Positions 47,491-59,809 of a DNA stretch of 64,000 nucleotides are shown here, one piece after another. The DNA is from Castor canadensis. Lineage: Eukaryota; Chordata; Mammalia; Rodentia; Castoridae. How positions within the stretch are numbered: position 1 is the first letter of the stretch; each line of letters opens with the position of its first letter. Where the stretch lies: assembly GCF_047511655.1 (NCBI RefSeq), contig NC_133398.1, positions 39,003,638-39,067,637 on the forward strand, written 5' to 3'. Made by a program: the position numbers and the translations under genes. The notes below the pieces were generated by a model. It did no database searches. It saw nothing but the letters and a program-made list of their open reading frames with translations, and was not told the DNA's origin.

Positions 47491-47955
47491 AGCTTTTCAT
47501 GGACCCTTCTACCTAGAATACTCTCTTCTTACAGAATTTACCTTGGCTGTGAAGCAGAAAAATCACTGGGTGCATTTGTGAAGTCATCTTATTGATCTGC
47601 ATTAATGTGATTTGGAGCAATATTTATACAACATGGGCTTTATCAAGATGGCATGTTCAAGTTTACACTTTTATCTTTGATAACTATCCAGATGGTGACT
47701 ATCCACTCTTGGTGTCTGATATTCCTGTCTTTCACCCATTAGTTGATCTCTCCTCAAGTATACTAGATTATCAAGAGACATTTGCAAATGGGGACAGAAG
47801 TAATTATTATTTGACAAGGTTTTGAACTCCAACTTCTCATGGACACTTCTACCTGGAATACTCTCTTCTTATAGAATTTACCCTGGCTGTGAAGCAGAAA
47901 AATCTCTCGGTGCCTTTGTGAAGTCATTGTATTGATCTGCATTAATGAGATTTGA
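47491..47955 (+). repeat. Direct duplication, 125 bases, 340 apart
   Basis: 47491-47615 and 47831-47955 align without gaps at about 88% (shared gaatactctcttctta, ggctgtgaagcagaaaaatc, attgatctgcattaatg). Not a SINE. The 215 bases between are single-copy here. Confidence 0.85.
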
Positions 47956-48375
47956 ACTCAAGGGGTTTGAACTCAAGGATGCATGCTTGCAAGGCAGACA
48001 CTTTACTGCTTGAGCCACACCTCCAAGACTGTGGCAGATTTTAATTTATGCAAGGAGAGTTTTCTAGAAGATTGACACAGCAAGCCCTGTAACTACAAAG
48101 GCTCCAGTACTGTATGAAAAAGTAAAGTGGTTGGGCTGACAGAGTGGCTCAAGTGGTAGAGTGCCTGCCTACCAAGCGGAAGGCCCTGAGTTCAAACCCC
48201 AGTCCCACAAAAAAAAAAAAAAAGTTAAAAGTGGTTGACAGTGTTTAGGTGTGCAGTTTGTTTGACCAATCTAAAAGACCCCTAATTCAGGGCTGATGGA
48301 GTGGCTCAAGTGGTAAGGGTTCCTGCTTAATAAGCATGAGACCCTGAATTCAAACACCAATACTGTCAAAAAAAT
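47955..48375. mobile_element. Three ID-like SINEs
   Basis: Antisense 47958-48035; sense 48130-48225 and 48287-48375. Confidence 0.8.
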
Positions 48376-48774
48376 AAATAAAAGACCCATATGCAATCAA
48401 CTTTTCTCCATGGAATCTTTCTGTACATGATAAAGCCAGAGAAAGAAGATGCTGACTCAGAATAAACAGTAGTGTGAACAGTGACTGATAACAGTGTTTT
48501 CCATACACACATGGGCTCATGGGGGGAAGGGCACAGGGCAGTATAGATAAAAGGAGGAGGAAGAAAGAAATCTTAATAGAAAAAGGGAAGTTTTAAATTT
48601 CTTTTACTAAGTGTAATGTTGATGCCAGAAAAAACAGTACTTCGAAAAAATTCACATGTGAATGTAAATACAAAAATCCAAAATAAAAAGTGCAAACCAC
48701 ATTTAGTATTACATTATAGGAATACATCATACTCAAGAGGAATTTAATCCATAAGACAGTTTAACATAAGGGAG

Positions 48775-48850
48775 GCTAGAGGTATAGCTCAGGTACACAA
48801 TTAACATGTTCAAGGTCCTAGGTTCAAACCCCAGCACGAAAGGGGGAAGA
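48775..48850 (+). mobile_element. ID-like SINE
   Basis: gaggtatagctcaggtac and gttcaaaccccagcac. Confidence 0.7.
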
Positions 48851-49284
48851 GGGGAGAGAGGAGAGAAAAGAAACAAACCAACCAACCAAGCTGGGCTAAC
48901 TGTAACTGGTTAACTGTAAAAATAAAGAAGTCAACTGTCATACTAGAGGTTAATTTGACCTGAAAGAAATAATCCCAAGCACACTTTTTCTGTTCTTCCA
49001 GAATTCTACAGCTCTCTGACTACTGGGTGAATTACATCATTCTGACTATTCCAGTCATGTGAAACCTGAATGATTTTTCCCACTGAAACAAGTAACAGAG
49101 CCTTGTTCACCAAATGAGAAATTCAAACCCCTAGAGAACAGTGTAGAGTACCAGGAAACAATATAAAGATGGAACAACTTGTAAGAGTGTCATGGATTTG
49201 AAGCAGAGAAGGCAAGGGTTCTTAGGTAATTTCACAGGCAAATATATTATGATGTTAAATACCAGAACACAGATGTCTTTAATT

Positions 49285-49562
49285 ATTTAAAGTTTTTTTT
49301 CTTCCAGTACTAGAGAGTTTATTCAGGGTCTCTAGTTTGTTAGGCAGGCCCAATACCAACAATACCATTTGAGCCACACCTCAGGATCTTGATCCTCTGC
49401 CAGCCTCCAGCCTCACTCATAGCTGGGATCACAAGGGTACATCATCACACCCTGATTATTTTGATATGAGGGCTCACTTTTTGCCTGGACTGGCCTCATT
49501 CAGAGATCCTCCCGATCTCAGCCCCCCCAAGTAGGTGGACTTACAGGTGTGAGCTCAGCCTA
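49285..49562 (-). mobile_element. Composite SINE with extra B1
   Basis: Antisense: diverged ID 49300-49380, B1 49385-49460, B1 49465-49560; probably a three-module copy. Confidence 0.6.
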
Positions 49563-49639
49563 AAGTTCTACTAAATCCTTAAGAAATAGGTTATTCCTTT
49601 TATTTAACCTATTTCAATACATAAAACAAAAACAAAAAT

Positions 49640-49735
49640 AACTTTGCAGTTTATAATTGTCTACTTATTGTCTATCTTCATCACTAGACTTTAATTGTCA
49701 TAAGGATAAGACTCATTCCTGTTTCATTCACCAGG
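49640..49735 (+). repeat. L2-like 3' fragment
   Basis: attgtctatcttcatcacta and ctgtttcattcacc resemble the L2 end. Confidence 0.45.
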
Positions 49736-49990
49736 GCTGAGGACACAGTGGAAAAGCCCTTGGCTAGCATGCACAAGGTTCTGGGTTCAACCTCCAGCAC
49801 TACAAAAAAACAAAAAACAATAATACAAGCCAATTAGTTGGTCACAGTGGCACATTTCTGCAGTCCCAGCCACTCAGGAGGCTGAGACAAGAGGATCACT
49901 TGAACCTACGAGTTCAAAGCCAGCCTAGTGACAATATCAAGACTCCCCACTCCCACTCCGTCTCCTTAAAAAAAAAAAAAAAAAAAGGGA
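49736..49990 (+). mobile_element. ID-like SINE and B1-like SINE
   Basis: ID 49735-49825; B1 49838-49987 with long A-tail. Confidence 0.75.
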
Positions 49991-50039
49991 GGGCTCCTGA
50001 CACATGCAAGACAGGCTTACGAAACAGTAATTTTTGAAA

Positions 50040-50041
<2 letters not shown>

Positions 50042-50080
<39 letters not shown>
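50042..50080. repeat. (AT)n microsatellite
   Basis: About 19 AT units. Confidence 0.95.
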
Positions 50081-50083
<3 letters not shown>

Positions 50084-50109
50084 GAAAGGAAACATAACAA
50101 AATGTTCAA

Positions 50110-50320
50110 TGTGGGCTGAAGCTATAGCTCAGTGGTAACACTTGCCTAACCCATGCAAGGCCCTGTGTTATAAACACAGCCCTGAAGAAAAGAAGGAAAA
50201 AAAAAAGTAATGCCTGATAATCCTTCACATAGAGCTGGAAGAACGGCACAAGCAGTAAGAGCACCCCTGCCTAGCAAGCAGAAGCCGAGTTCAAACCCCA
50301 GTGCAGCCAAAAAAAAAAAG
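50110..50320 (+). mobile_element. Two ID-like SINEs
   Basis: 50112-50205 and 50230-50320. Confidence 0.7.
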
Positions 50321-50649
50321 TCAATCATCCTTCATATTAAGTACACTTCATGACATCACCAACATGACTTCCTATTGAATTACATGCCCTATTAATAGCT
50401 ATTCAGAAAAAACTAATTTTATGAAAATGTTTACAAGTTACAATTAAAAAAAACTTAATATAGATGTCATCTAAGAGTGCTCAAATATTTGAATGTATTA
50501 ATTTAATGCCAACACAACTATAAAACTACTTCTCTATGTAATCAATTATAAATGTCACAGGCTATATTGCTGATTAAATTCTCATGAATTGACAATGTCA
50601 AAAACTAAATACAATCCTACAATTTTATTATTTCTCATTAATTATTTTT

Positions 50650-50970
50650 AATTTTTTACTGGTACTGAAGTTTGAACTCAGGACTTCATGCTTGGTAGGC
50701 AGGAGCTCTACCACTTGAGACACACCATCAGTCCTTTTTGCTCCAGTTATTTTAGAAATAGGGTCTCAATTTTTGCCCAGGCTGACCTGGACAGAGACTC
50801 TCTTGTTTTAACTTTTCTGCTGTCACTGGAATCACAGTGACCCAGATTTTTTTCTATTAAGATGGGGTCTTGCAAATTTTTTTGTCTGGGCTGGCCTGGA
50901 ACCTCAATCCTCCCCATCTTAGCCTCCCAAATAGCTAGGATTACAGGCATGAGCCACCCACACCAGGCTC
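50650..50970 (-). mobile_element. Three-module SINE (B1-B1-ID)
   Basis: Antisense: ID 50660-50735, B1 50740-50850, B1 50855-50968. Confidence 0.75.
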
Positions 50971-51359
50971 TCTTGGATTAGTTTTAATAACACTTAATTC
51001 AATACTAATCCAATGACCCCAGTCATGTCAATTTTCCCAAACAGTCATGTCTTTCTCATTTTCCAGAACAAATCACTTCTATTGGCATTTGTTCATACTG
51101 ATGGTTCATTTGGTAACAAAAAGCTACAAAGAACTAGGGAAAACCAAAGTCAGCAAAAAGTGAAAAGCATGCTTTAGTTTTTGTTTTTCAATGCAGGGAT
51201 CAAACTCAGGGCCTTTTGCATGCTTGGCAAACACTTATTTTTGAGGTCAAATCTTTTCTCACTGACAGGTTAAAAATCAGATTTACAAGCACTTTGGAAA
51301 GTTACTAGCATCATCTTATAAAACTGAACATCTAGATATCCCCTACCCTAAATATTAAA

Positions 51360-51830
51360 GAAACTCTTGAACATGTAAGCCAGGAAACATTCACAAGGAT
51401 GTCCATAGTAACATTGTCTGTAAAGGTAAAAGTAAAAAGTTACATATATAACTATTAACTTTATAGGCTGATATGATCTGAAGACTGTCATTAATGACCA
51501 CATTGTTTATTTCTCTATTGTCTCACTTCATTTCTTTGATTATTTTATCAATATACATTCCCTTAAAAGCTTTACAAGTGCTTTGATACTCATATCCATC
51601 AATCTTGCCTGATATATTCTATATTAATAATCTTAAATTAATCGCATGTTACATTTGAAATAAATATAAAAACTATGCTTTCCCTTAATTTAAAACAAAA
51701 GGAAGAAAAGGGTGGATACAATCTGTCCCTTCATAAACACGTCATGGTGTATTCATACAATGAATTATTATAAAGAAATTAAAATGAATGAACTACAGCT
51801 ATAAAAAACGAAATAGACTAATCTTAAAAA
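51360..51830 (+). mobile_element. Old L1 3' fragments
   Basis: 51360-51435 (gaacatgtaagccaggaaac) and 51725-51835 (cgtcatggtgtattcataca) are parts of one L1 3' end; about 290 bases of other AT-rich DNA lie between. Confidence 0.5.
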
Positions 51831-51854
51831 CAATGCTGAGTTTAAAAAAAGCAA

Positions 51855-52130
51855 AATTGGGCTAGAAGTGTGGCTCAAGTGGTAGGACACCTACCTATCA
51901 AGTACAAGGCCCTGAGTTCAAACCCCCGTATCAAAAAAAAAAATCCATTTTTAGTTGGATGTGTGGCTCAGCAGAACACCTGTGCCTAGCAAGCATGAAA
52001 TCCTGAGTTCAATACCCAGTACTGCAAATATAAAATAAAATAAAACAAAAATATCACCCTAGTTAGGCATGGTGTTTAAACATTATAATCCTAGCACTCA
52101 AGGCAGGAAGATCAAGAGTTCAAGGCCAGC
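51855..52130 (+). mobile_element. Two ID-like SINEs and a B1 fragment
   Basis: 51855-51943, 51950-52045 and B1 52060-52130. Confidence 0.75.
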
Positions 52131-52495
52131 CAGTAGAGGTGGTTCACACCTATAATCCCAAAAACTCAGAAGGCAGAGACAGAAAAAGATCAAGGTTCCA
52201 GGCCAGCCAAGGCAAAAAGTTAGTGAGATCCCATTTCAACCAATAAGGCTGAGCGTGGTGGCACATGCCTGCCATCCCAGCTATAAGGGAGGCTTGAATA
52301 GGAGGATTTTGGTCCAAGCTGTCCTGAGCAAAAACTCAAGACCCTACTCAAAAAATAACTAATGAGCTAGTGGAATGGCTCAAGAGGTGGAGTGTCTGCC
52401 TAGCAAGTGTGACGGGGGAAAGTGGAGGGGGATGGAAGATGAACTTACCTAGCAAGTGTGAGGCCCTGACTTCAAACTCCAGTACCACAAAAAAG
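52130..52495 (+). mobile_element. Three-module SINE (B1-B1-ID), ID part duplicated
   Basis: B1 52130-52245, B1 52250-52360, ID 52365-52490 in which cctagcaagtgtg occurs twice around a G-rich insert. Confidence 0.7.
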
Positions 52496-52594
52496 AGTTC
52501 ATCAAGACCCTGTCTCAAAATGTCATCTAACACTATATGTAGTTTAACATTTTTATAAGGTCTCAATTAAGCAAAAGTAAGTAACATTTAAAAT

Positions 52595-53040
52595 ATAAAG
52601 TCAGGCACAGTGGTATATAACTGCAATCCCAGGTAGTCCAGCAAAGTATGGAAACACTATCTCAAAAACAAAGTACTAGGGGTTGGTGGAGTGGCTCAAG
52701 TTGTAATGCGCCTGCCTAACAAGTATGAGGCCCTGAGTTCATACACCAATACAGCCAAAAACAAAATTTCAAGGGGCTCTTAAACATCTCATCTCATCTG
52801 ATCCTCCTCAACAATCATGTAAGAAAAGAATGGTCTCCATTGCCGCGCACTGGTGACTCACGCCTATAATCCTAACTACTCAGAAGGCAGAGAACAGGAG
52901 GATTGCAGTTGAAGCATGCACAGGCAAATGGTTCTTGAGACTCCATCTCAAAAAAAAAACTGTAACAAAAGAAAGGTCTGGCAGAGTGGCTCAAGGCTTA
53001 GGACCTGAATTCAAGCCCCAGGGCCACAAAAATAAAAAAA
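52595..53040 (+). mobile_element. B1-ID composite, then composite SINE
   Basis: 52597-52770 (shortened B1 half) and 52840-53040. Confidence 0.75.
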
Positions 53041-53599
53041 AACACTTAAGTTATCACACCAGAAATGAAGTCTGCCACTAAAATATAAAGCAATCAAGAT
53101 CAAACTGATAGGGAAACAGCTGATTAGGCTAGTGCCAATCTCAAAGAGCTCCCAAAGGTCAAAAATAAAAGAACCTGAGAAACAAAGTAGAACAGGATTT
53201 TAACCCAAATTCTAAAATAAATATACAAGTACATATAGATACCATGTAACAACTAATATGATATGAGAAAGGAGCTTCACCTCTGGGTATTTTTCCCCAA
53301 AATTCACAACTCCAGTCTAATTGAAGAAAACATAAGATAAGCCAAAATTGAGGCCCATTCTACAAAATACCTGGCCAATTTTCCCCAAAAGTTTTAAATT
53401 ATAACAAATGAGACTAAGACACCATCAGAGACCAGCAGAATCTAAGGAGACATGACAACTAAACACAATTTAGTTGTCCTAAATCGAACCTTGAAACAGA
53501 AAAAGGACACTGGTATAAAAACTGGAGAAATCCAAATAAAGTCTAGAGTTTAGTTAGTACTAATGCACCAATGTTGCTTAGTTTTGACAACTGGACCAT

Positions 53600-53762
53600 G
53601 GCACAGGCTGAATATTCCTTTTCTGTAATGCTTGGAACCAAAAGTGTTTCAGATTTCTGACTTCTTGGGATTTGGGGATATTTGGATTGACTTTAACAAT
53701 TCAGCATTCCTAAACAGAAAATCCAAAATTCTCCAAATCCAAAACTTTTGGAGCATCATGTA
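53600..53762 (+). mobile_element. Palindromic DNA-transposon MITE (Tigger-like)
   Basis: Left aatgcttggaaccaaaagtg and right aaatccaaaacttttggagc are imperfect inverted repeats about 160 bases apart, as in short Tigger-type MITEs. Confidence 0.5.
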
Positions 53763-54354
53763 ATCATATCAGACTGTGGATTACAGCCTCCCACTCACAC
53801 AGTTCAAACTAAATCCCACCAAACAGGTAGTCAGACAGCAACCCCACCCAACTGTGCACATTACCAACAGCCCCAACCAGGAAGACATTGCAGTCAGTGA
53901 CCCCACCCAATGGGAGGGCAAATATGCAGCCCACATGATTATGGAGCCCAGCTTACAGGCCTCCTCAATAAGAGTACAGCCAGTAGCCCCGCCTGAATGA
54001 GAAGCCCAGTCAATACTCCAATTGACCTCAGACCCTACAGCTCCACCCAACCTCAAAGTACAGTTAGTAACTGTATTCAACCAGATTGCAGGAGCAAGCC
54101 CTGCCTGCCCACAGTCATTAACAGCTGGGCTGTCCAGAACCCCAAGGTTGGCTAACCTAGAGAAATGAACCTGTAAAGACAATAGAGATGACCACAGCCA
54201 CAAATGCATGGAAACCAACATGATGATAAATAATCATGAAGAAGTAGGGAAATGTGACATCACCAAAGGAAACTAGTAAACCTCCAAAACCAACCCTTTA
54301 ATAAACAGAAAACTATTATTTCAAATAGCTAGAAGAAGGATTTTAAATGTCTTT

Positions 54355-54680
54355 TTTTTTTTAACTTGGCAGTACAAGCGTTTTGAACTCAGGGCCTTAA
54401 ACTTGCTAGAAAGGGACCCTACTGCTTAAGCCACACCACAAGCCGTTTTTACTTTAGTTATTTTTCAGGCAAGGTCTCACATTTTTGCCTAGGGCTGTCC
54501 TCAGACTGCAATTCTCCTACCTATGGCCATTCAAGTATCTGGGACCACAGGTGTGTGCCACTGTTGACAGGCCTATTGAGATGGAGGTCTTGCTAACTTT
54601 TTTCCCAGTCTGGCCTTGAGTCTAATTTCTGCCTCCCAAGTAACTGGGATTATAGGCATGAGCCACCATGTCAGGCTCAA
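54355..54680 (-). mobile_element. Three-module SINE (B1-B1-ID)
   Basis: Antisense: ID 54365-54440, B1 54445-54570, B1 54575-54678. Confidence 0.75.
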
Positions 54681-54714
54681 ATTTTGAACATATTCACCAT
54701 AAAGAAATGACAGA

Positions 54715-54985
54715 TGAGCTGGGTGTGGTATCCTATGTCTGTAATACCAGCGCATGGGAGGCTGAGGAAAGAGGATCGATTTCAAGGTAAGCCTGGGATA
54801 CATAAGAACCTTGTCTCTATAAATAAATAAATCAATAAATAAATAGATAGACATATAGATAAAATCTTTGAGTAGATAAGTTAAACTTGATTTAAAACAT
54901 TACACACAGGGCTGGCAGAGTAGCTCAAGTAGTAGAGCGAAGCCCTGAGTTCAAACTCCAGTACCACTTTAAAAAAAAATTACAT
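54715..54985 (+). mobile_element. B1-like SINE and ID-like SINE
   Basis: B1 54717-54815 with an (AAAT)n-rich tail; shortened ID 54908-54980. Confidence 0.75.
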
Positions 54986-55079
54986 ACAAATATCACAGGT
55001 TTTTTACTCACATGAGGAATCCAGACCTAAAATGATAATATTATTATGATTATCATTAAGATGATAATGGGCTTAAGTG

Positions 55080-55345
55080 TAAAAGAGGGACTATCTCAGG
55101 GGAATAAGTAGGAGGAGGTAGGGCGAATAAGAGGTTACTGGGGATGAAGTATGTTACACACACACATATATGTGAAGATAGAATAATGAAATCCACTAAA
55201 CACTGAAAAGAGGAAAAAGGAGGGAAGGGGTTAAGGGAATATAACAGAGGAGGTGAACTTCTTCAAACTACACTGTATGCATCTATGGCATCAAAATGAA
55301 AAGTCCTTGTACTATTAATATATGCTAGAAAAAATAAAAAAGTAA
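55080..55345 (+). mobile_element. Older L1 3' end, possible
   Basis: Purine-rich run, then actgtatgcatctatggc and an A-rich end, like the young L1 ends but diverged. Confidence 0.4.
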
Positions 55346-55617
55346 ACATCACACAATGTATACATCCACTGAACCATCAGCATGGTACCCATAAATATTT
55401 GTATTTTTATATACCAGCTTAAAAGTAAACTTTAAAAACCATAAAACTATTAACTGACAAAGAATTCAGAACAATCACCTTAAAGTAGTTTACTGAACTA
55501 CAAGAAAGCACAAAGAGACAACTAAACATTAGGAAGGTAATACATGAACAAAATAATAAATTCAACAAAGAAATAGAAATAACAAAACAGAAACCCTGGA
55601 GATAAAGAATATAATAT

Positions 55618-55915
55618 CTGGCTGGTGGAGTAGCTCAAGGGACAGTGTCTGCCTAGCAAGCATGAGGCCCTGAGTTCAAATCCCAGTAACAACAACAACA
55701 AAAAAAAAAAACAGACGAGAAGAGAACATAATACTAAACTGATGAGCACTTCAAGAGAAGACTCCATCAAGCAGAAAAATCAGTAAACTAGACACATAGT
55801 ATTTAAAATTATACAGAGGAGCAAAAAGAAAAAAGCATAAGGGGTTGGGGGTGTGGCTCAGTGGTAGAAGATACATTTAGCATGCGTAAGGTTCTAGGTT
55901 CAGGACCAAAACTAA
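55618..55915 (+). mobile_element. Two ID-like SINEs inside L1
   Basis: 55618-55710 and 55840-55908 (gtgtggctcagtggtag). Confidence 0.75.
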
Positions 55916-56055
55916 AACATTCAGAAAAAGCATAAAAAAGAATGCAGAAAGCCTACAGAACTTACAGGATACCATAAAGCAAAACAGTATGTACATTATG
56001 GGAGTCTAAAAGAACAAATGATTAAGTAGAACATCTACCTAAAGAAATGTGGTGG

Positions 56056-56196
56056 AGCAAAATAGTTTCTGCTGGGTATTGGTGGGGGGGAGAAGGAGGG
56101 GGCGGAGTGGGTGGTAAGGGAGGGGGTGGGGGCAGGGGGGAGAAATGAACCAAGCCTTGTATGCACATATGAATAATAAAAGAAAAATGAAAAAAA
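56056..56196 (+). mobile_element. Young L1 3' end, copy 3
   Basis: Starts gcaaaatagtttctgc, has the same G-rich tract and aataataaaag end. Target duplication AAATGTGGTGG lies at 56045-56055 and 56197-56207. It landed inside a B1 whose remainder is 56197-56275. Confidence 0.85.
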
Positions 56197-56440
56197 AAAT
56201 GTGGTGGGGCACATCTATAATCTCAGCACTTGGGAAGCACAGAATCAAAAGGCTGGACTACATAGCAAGACCAGGAAGGGAGGGGAGGAGAGAAGAGGAG
56301 AGTCTCTGTAAGACTGTAAGTGGATTTCTCAGCAGAAACTTTATAGGCCGTGAATGTAGTTGATAGAGTGGCTTAAGCGGTAAAAGCACCTGCCTAGCAA
56401 GCATGAGGCCCTGAGTTCAAATCCCAGTGCTGCCAAAAAA
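56197..56440 (+). mobile_element. B1-like SINE and ID-like SINE
   Basis: B1 56197-56275; ID 56358-56443. Confidence 0.7.
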
Positions 56441-56504
56441 AATAAAACTGGAGTGACAGGCCATGAGTGTATAATTTTGACTACAAAATATTAAATAACA
56501 ATGG

Positions 56505-56755
56505 ACATGGCGCTGCACACCTGTAATACCAGCACTCAGAAGGCTGAGCCAAGAGGATCAACAGTTTGAGGCCAGCGTAAGCTAGATACTGAGTTGGAGG
56601 CCAGCCTAGCTACATAGCAAGGACTTGTCTCAAAAAAAACAAAAAAAACAAAAAAAAAAAAACCACAGAGCAGGGGGCATGGCTCAAGTGGTAGAGTACC
56701 TGCCTAGCAAGCTCAAGTCCCTGAGTGCAAACCTCAGTACCACCCAAAAAAAAAA
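56505..56755 (+). mobile_element. B1-like SINE and ID-like SINE
   Basis: B1 56507-56662; ID 56668-56757 with A-tail. Confidence 0.75.
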
Positions 56756-56758
56756 AAA

Positions 56759-56759
<1 letters not shown>

Positions 56760-56797
<38 letters not shown>
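56760..56797 (+). repeat. (GT)n microsatellite
   Basis: About 19 GT units starting at the end of an ID poly(A) tail. Confidence 0.95.
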
Positions 56798-56798
<1 letters not shown>

Positions 56799-57304
56799 GC
56801 ATTTATATACCTATTAAGAAGAATGAAATTGGACTCTTATCTTACACCACTCACAAAAATTAACTTGAACTAGATTATAGACTTAATATGTAAGACTTGA
56901 AAATCTCTTTGACTTTCACTGCAAGGAATTTTACGATATAACAACTAAAAAAAAAAAAAGGGGGGGGTTCAATTCCCAGCACTACCAAAAATGAGTAAGT
57001 AAGAAATGAAACTGCACCAAACTAAAAAGTTTCTACACAGAAAAGGAAACAATAAAATGAAACAACTTATGAAATGAGAAAAGGTAATGTGCAAACCATA
57101 CACCTGATAAGGGGTTAATATTCAGAACTAATACAACTCAACAGCAAAATAATAATATTAAATAAACCTAGTTTATAAAAATGGCGTAAAGACCTAAACA
57201 GATATTTCTCAAAAGCAGATATACAAGTGGCAAGTGACCAACAGATATATGAAAAAGTGTTCAGTATCACTAACCATCAGGCAAATGCATATCAAAACTA
57301 CAGT

Positions 57305-57625
57305 AAAGCAAGGCGCTGATGGCTCATGCCTATAATCATAGCTACTTGGAAGGCAGAGATCAGGAGGATCAAGGTTCAAAGTCAGCCTAGGCAAATAGTT
57401 CACAAGACCCTACCTTGAAAATACCCAACACAAAAAAGGGTTGGAGGAGTGGCTCAAGCAGTAGAACACTTGTGATGCAAGCCAGAAGTCCTGAGATCAA
57501 ATCCCAGTACCAACCAAAAAAAAAGTAAACTGCTATGGGCTGGGCATGTGGCTTAGTAGCATAGTGTTTGTCTAGAATGTGCAAAGCCCTGGGTTCAATC
57601 TCTGAAACCAGGGAAAAGGGAAAAA
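57305..57625 (+). mobile_element. Composite SINE and ID
   Basis: Composite 57308-57522; ID 57537-57632. Confidence 0.8.
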
Positions 57626-57964
57626 AAAAAAAAACATAGTCATTGTCAAATATGAGAGCATTAATTTTTGGTTTGCAATTGCACTTTTCATATCATACAA
57701 CTTAAAAAGGAAATGCACAAAAATATTTATAAGGCTATATTATTGGACACACAGTTTATAAAGCTCTAATTTGTAACAACAAACTTGAAAATGGTATAGG
57801 ATGGACTACATAAAAGCAGTGTTTTTGACCCTATGCCCCTTTGTGACCCACCATTATCTCCCTTTTAATCTTTGTTTTCTCCTTAAAAAAGAAAAAAAAA
57901 AAGGGCAGTGTTTTGTATGGCACTGAAGTTCATTCAGCATCAATTTAAACTACATTAACAAAAA

Positions 57965-58395
57965 TTTAAAGCCAGGCACCGGTGGCTCATTCCTGTAATC
58001 CTAACTACTCAGGAGGATCGCGGTTGGAAGCCATCCCCCTCAAATAGTTTGTGAGACCCTATCTCAAAATAACCCATCATAAAAAAAAAACTGGTGAAGT
58101 GAGTTAAGCGCTTACCAAGCATGATAAGGCCCTGAATTCAAACCCCAGTGCCGCAAAAAAAAAAAAAAAAAAAAATTTTAGGAGGTAGCCAGGTGCCAGT
58201 AGCTCACACCTGTTAATTCTAGCTACTTAGGAGGCTGAGAATAAGAGGACGGCAGTTGGAGACCAGCCCAGGAAAACAGTTCTTGGAACACTATCTCCGA
58301 AATGGCCAGAAAAAAACTGGGCTGGAAGTGTAGTTTAAGCAAAAGAGTGCTGCTTTGCAAGTGTAAAGCCCAGTACAACAAAAAGAAAAAAAAGA
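57965..58395 (+). mobile_element. Two composite SINEs in tandem
   Basis: 57970-58172 and 58187-58395. Confidence 0.8.
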
Positions 58396-58624
58396 AAGGA
58401 AATGGAGGAGAGGGGAGGGAAGGGAAAAAAGAACAAAGAAAGAAAAATTTAGGACGTTAAGTATAATCCCCAAGGTGGGTGGAGTGGGAAAAAAATATAA
58501 TCCCCAAAAAATTACACAAGAGAATATACAAGCAAAATAAAATTATACATCTTAGGGAAACTGGGATCCCATGAGAACTACTTAATCCCTTCCCCCAATG
58601 ACCCAATCACCTCTCACTAGGCCT

Positions 58625-58975
58625 CTTTTGTTGTTGTTGTTGTTGCTGTTGTTGTTGTACTGGAGTATAATCTCAGTGCTCTAGCACTTGAGCCACATCC
58701 CCAGCCCATTTTTGCTTTGGTTATTTTCCAGGGTTTTTTTTTTTTTTTTTTTGGTGGGACTGGGTTTTGAACTCAGGACTTCACACTTGCAAAGCAGGCA
58801 TTCTACAGCTTGAGCCACACCTCCATCAGTCTATTTTGCTCTGGTCATCTTGGAGGTGCTATCTCAAGAACTATTTGCCTAGGCTGAACTCAAACCTTGA
58901 TTCTTTGAATCTCAGCCTCCCAAACAGCTAGGATTACAGACAAGAGCCACCAGCACCTGGCTTGATTTGGTTATT
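58625..58975 (-). mobile_element. ID and composite SINE
   Basis: ID 58655-58730 preceded by (TTG)n at 58628-58658; composite 58733-58965. Confidence 0.75.
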
Positions 58976-59064
58976 TTTGAGGTAGGGTCTTGCTTTATGA
59001 CCAGGCCAGCCTGGACCATAAAAAAAATTGAGGAGAATAATGGATGAGATGGATTTAAGAAACA

Positions 59065-59275
59065 ATGTAAGCACCAGATACCAGTGGCTCACACCTATAA
59101 TCCTAGCTACTCAGAAGGCAGAGATCAGGAGGATCGAGGTTTGAAGCCAGCCCAGGCAAATGGTGCCAAGACACCCTACCTCAAAAAAACTCTACACGAA
59201 AATAGGGCTGGTGGAGTGGCTCAACGTGAAGGCCCTGAGTTCAAGCCCCAGTACCGCAAAAAAAAAAAAAAAGAT
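59065..59275 (+). mobile_element. Composite SINE
   Basis: Near-consensus copy with short ID half and A15 tail. Confidence 0.85.
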
Positions 59276-59389
59276 ATAATGATGTAAGCTATTTTATAAA
59301 TGTCACAATGTATCCCCAGCACACAATAATATGATAAAAAAATTTACTAACTGATATAACTTGTGATAAGGTTTACTTGGGGGGTAGGG

Positions 59390-59480
59390 GGGGGTTGAAA
59401 TGCAGCTCAGTGGAAGAGGGCTTGCCTAGCATGTACAATGCCCTGGATCTGATTCCCAGGTACTGGGGGTGAAAAAAATC
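59390..59480 (+). mobile_element. ID SINE
   Basis: gcttgcctagcatgtacaat and ggatctgattcccagg. Confidence 0.7.
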
Positions 59481-59809
59481 TTCCAAGATGTTTCTACAGT
59501 AACCCTACACAATTATTCTTGCTAAAGCCCAACACTGGAAAAAAAGACATCAAAAAGATCTTTCTGAATACATTTTAGTATTACATTTGGGTAATAGCTT
59601 AGACTGAGTGACAGATTATCAATTCTATCTAATACTGCCCACACAAGAAAGATCTCTTATCATCAAACTGCACTGTTAACATTTAAATGTTAAACCTCAT
59701 TCATAAATTTAAATACACACCTCATTCATAAATCTATTGGTATATCAGTCTTAGAAAATGTATGTAACCTGTGAATAAGATACAATTAAGCTGCTTTTAA
59801 AACTCTCTT

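Larger units (their letters stand above)
53770..57310 (+). mobile_element. Large old L1, sense pieces over 3.5 kb
   Basis: Colinear L1 pieces: 5' UTR 53770-54340, 55440-56030 (agaggagcaaaaagaaaaaa, attatgggagtctaaaagaa), 56300-56350 (ggatttctcagcagaaac) and ORF2 end 56815-57300 (gaaattggactcttatctta, ctgataaggggttaatattc). Most of ORF2 is deleted; SINEs and a young L1 end are inserted. Confidence 0.65.

Noticed and set aside
53781-54221. 146-codon antisense open frame
   Set aside because: It lies in the 5' region of an old L1 and has no domain; open only because the sequence is C/A-rich.
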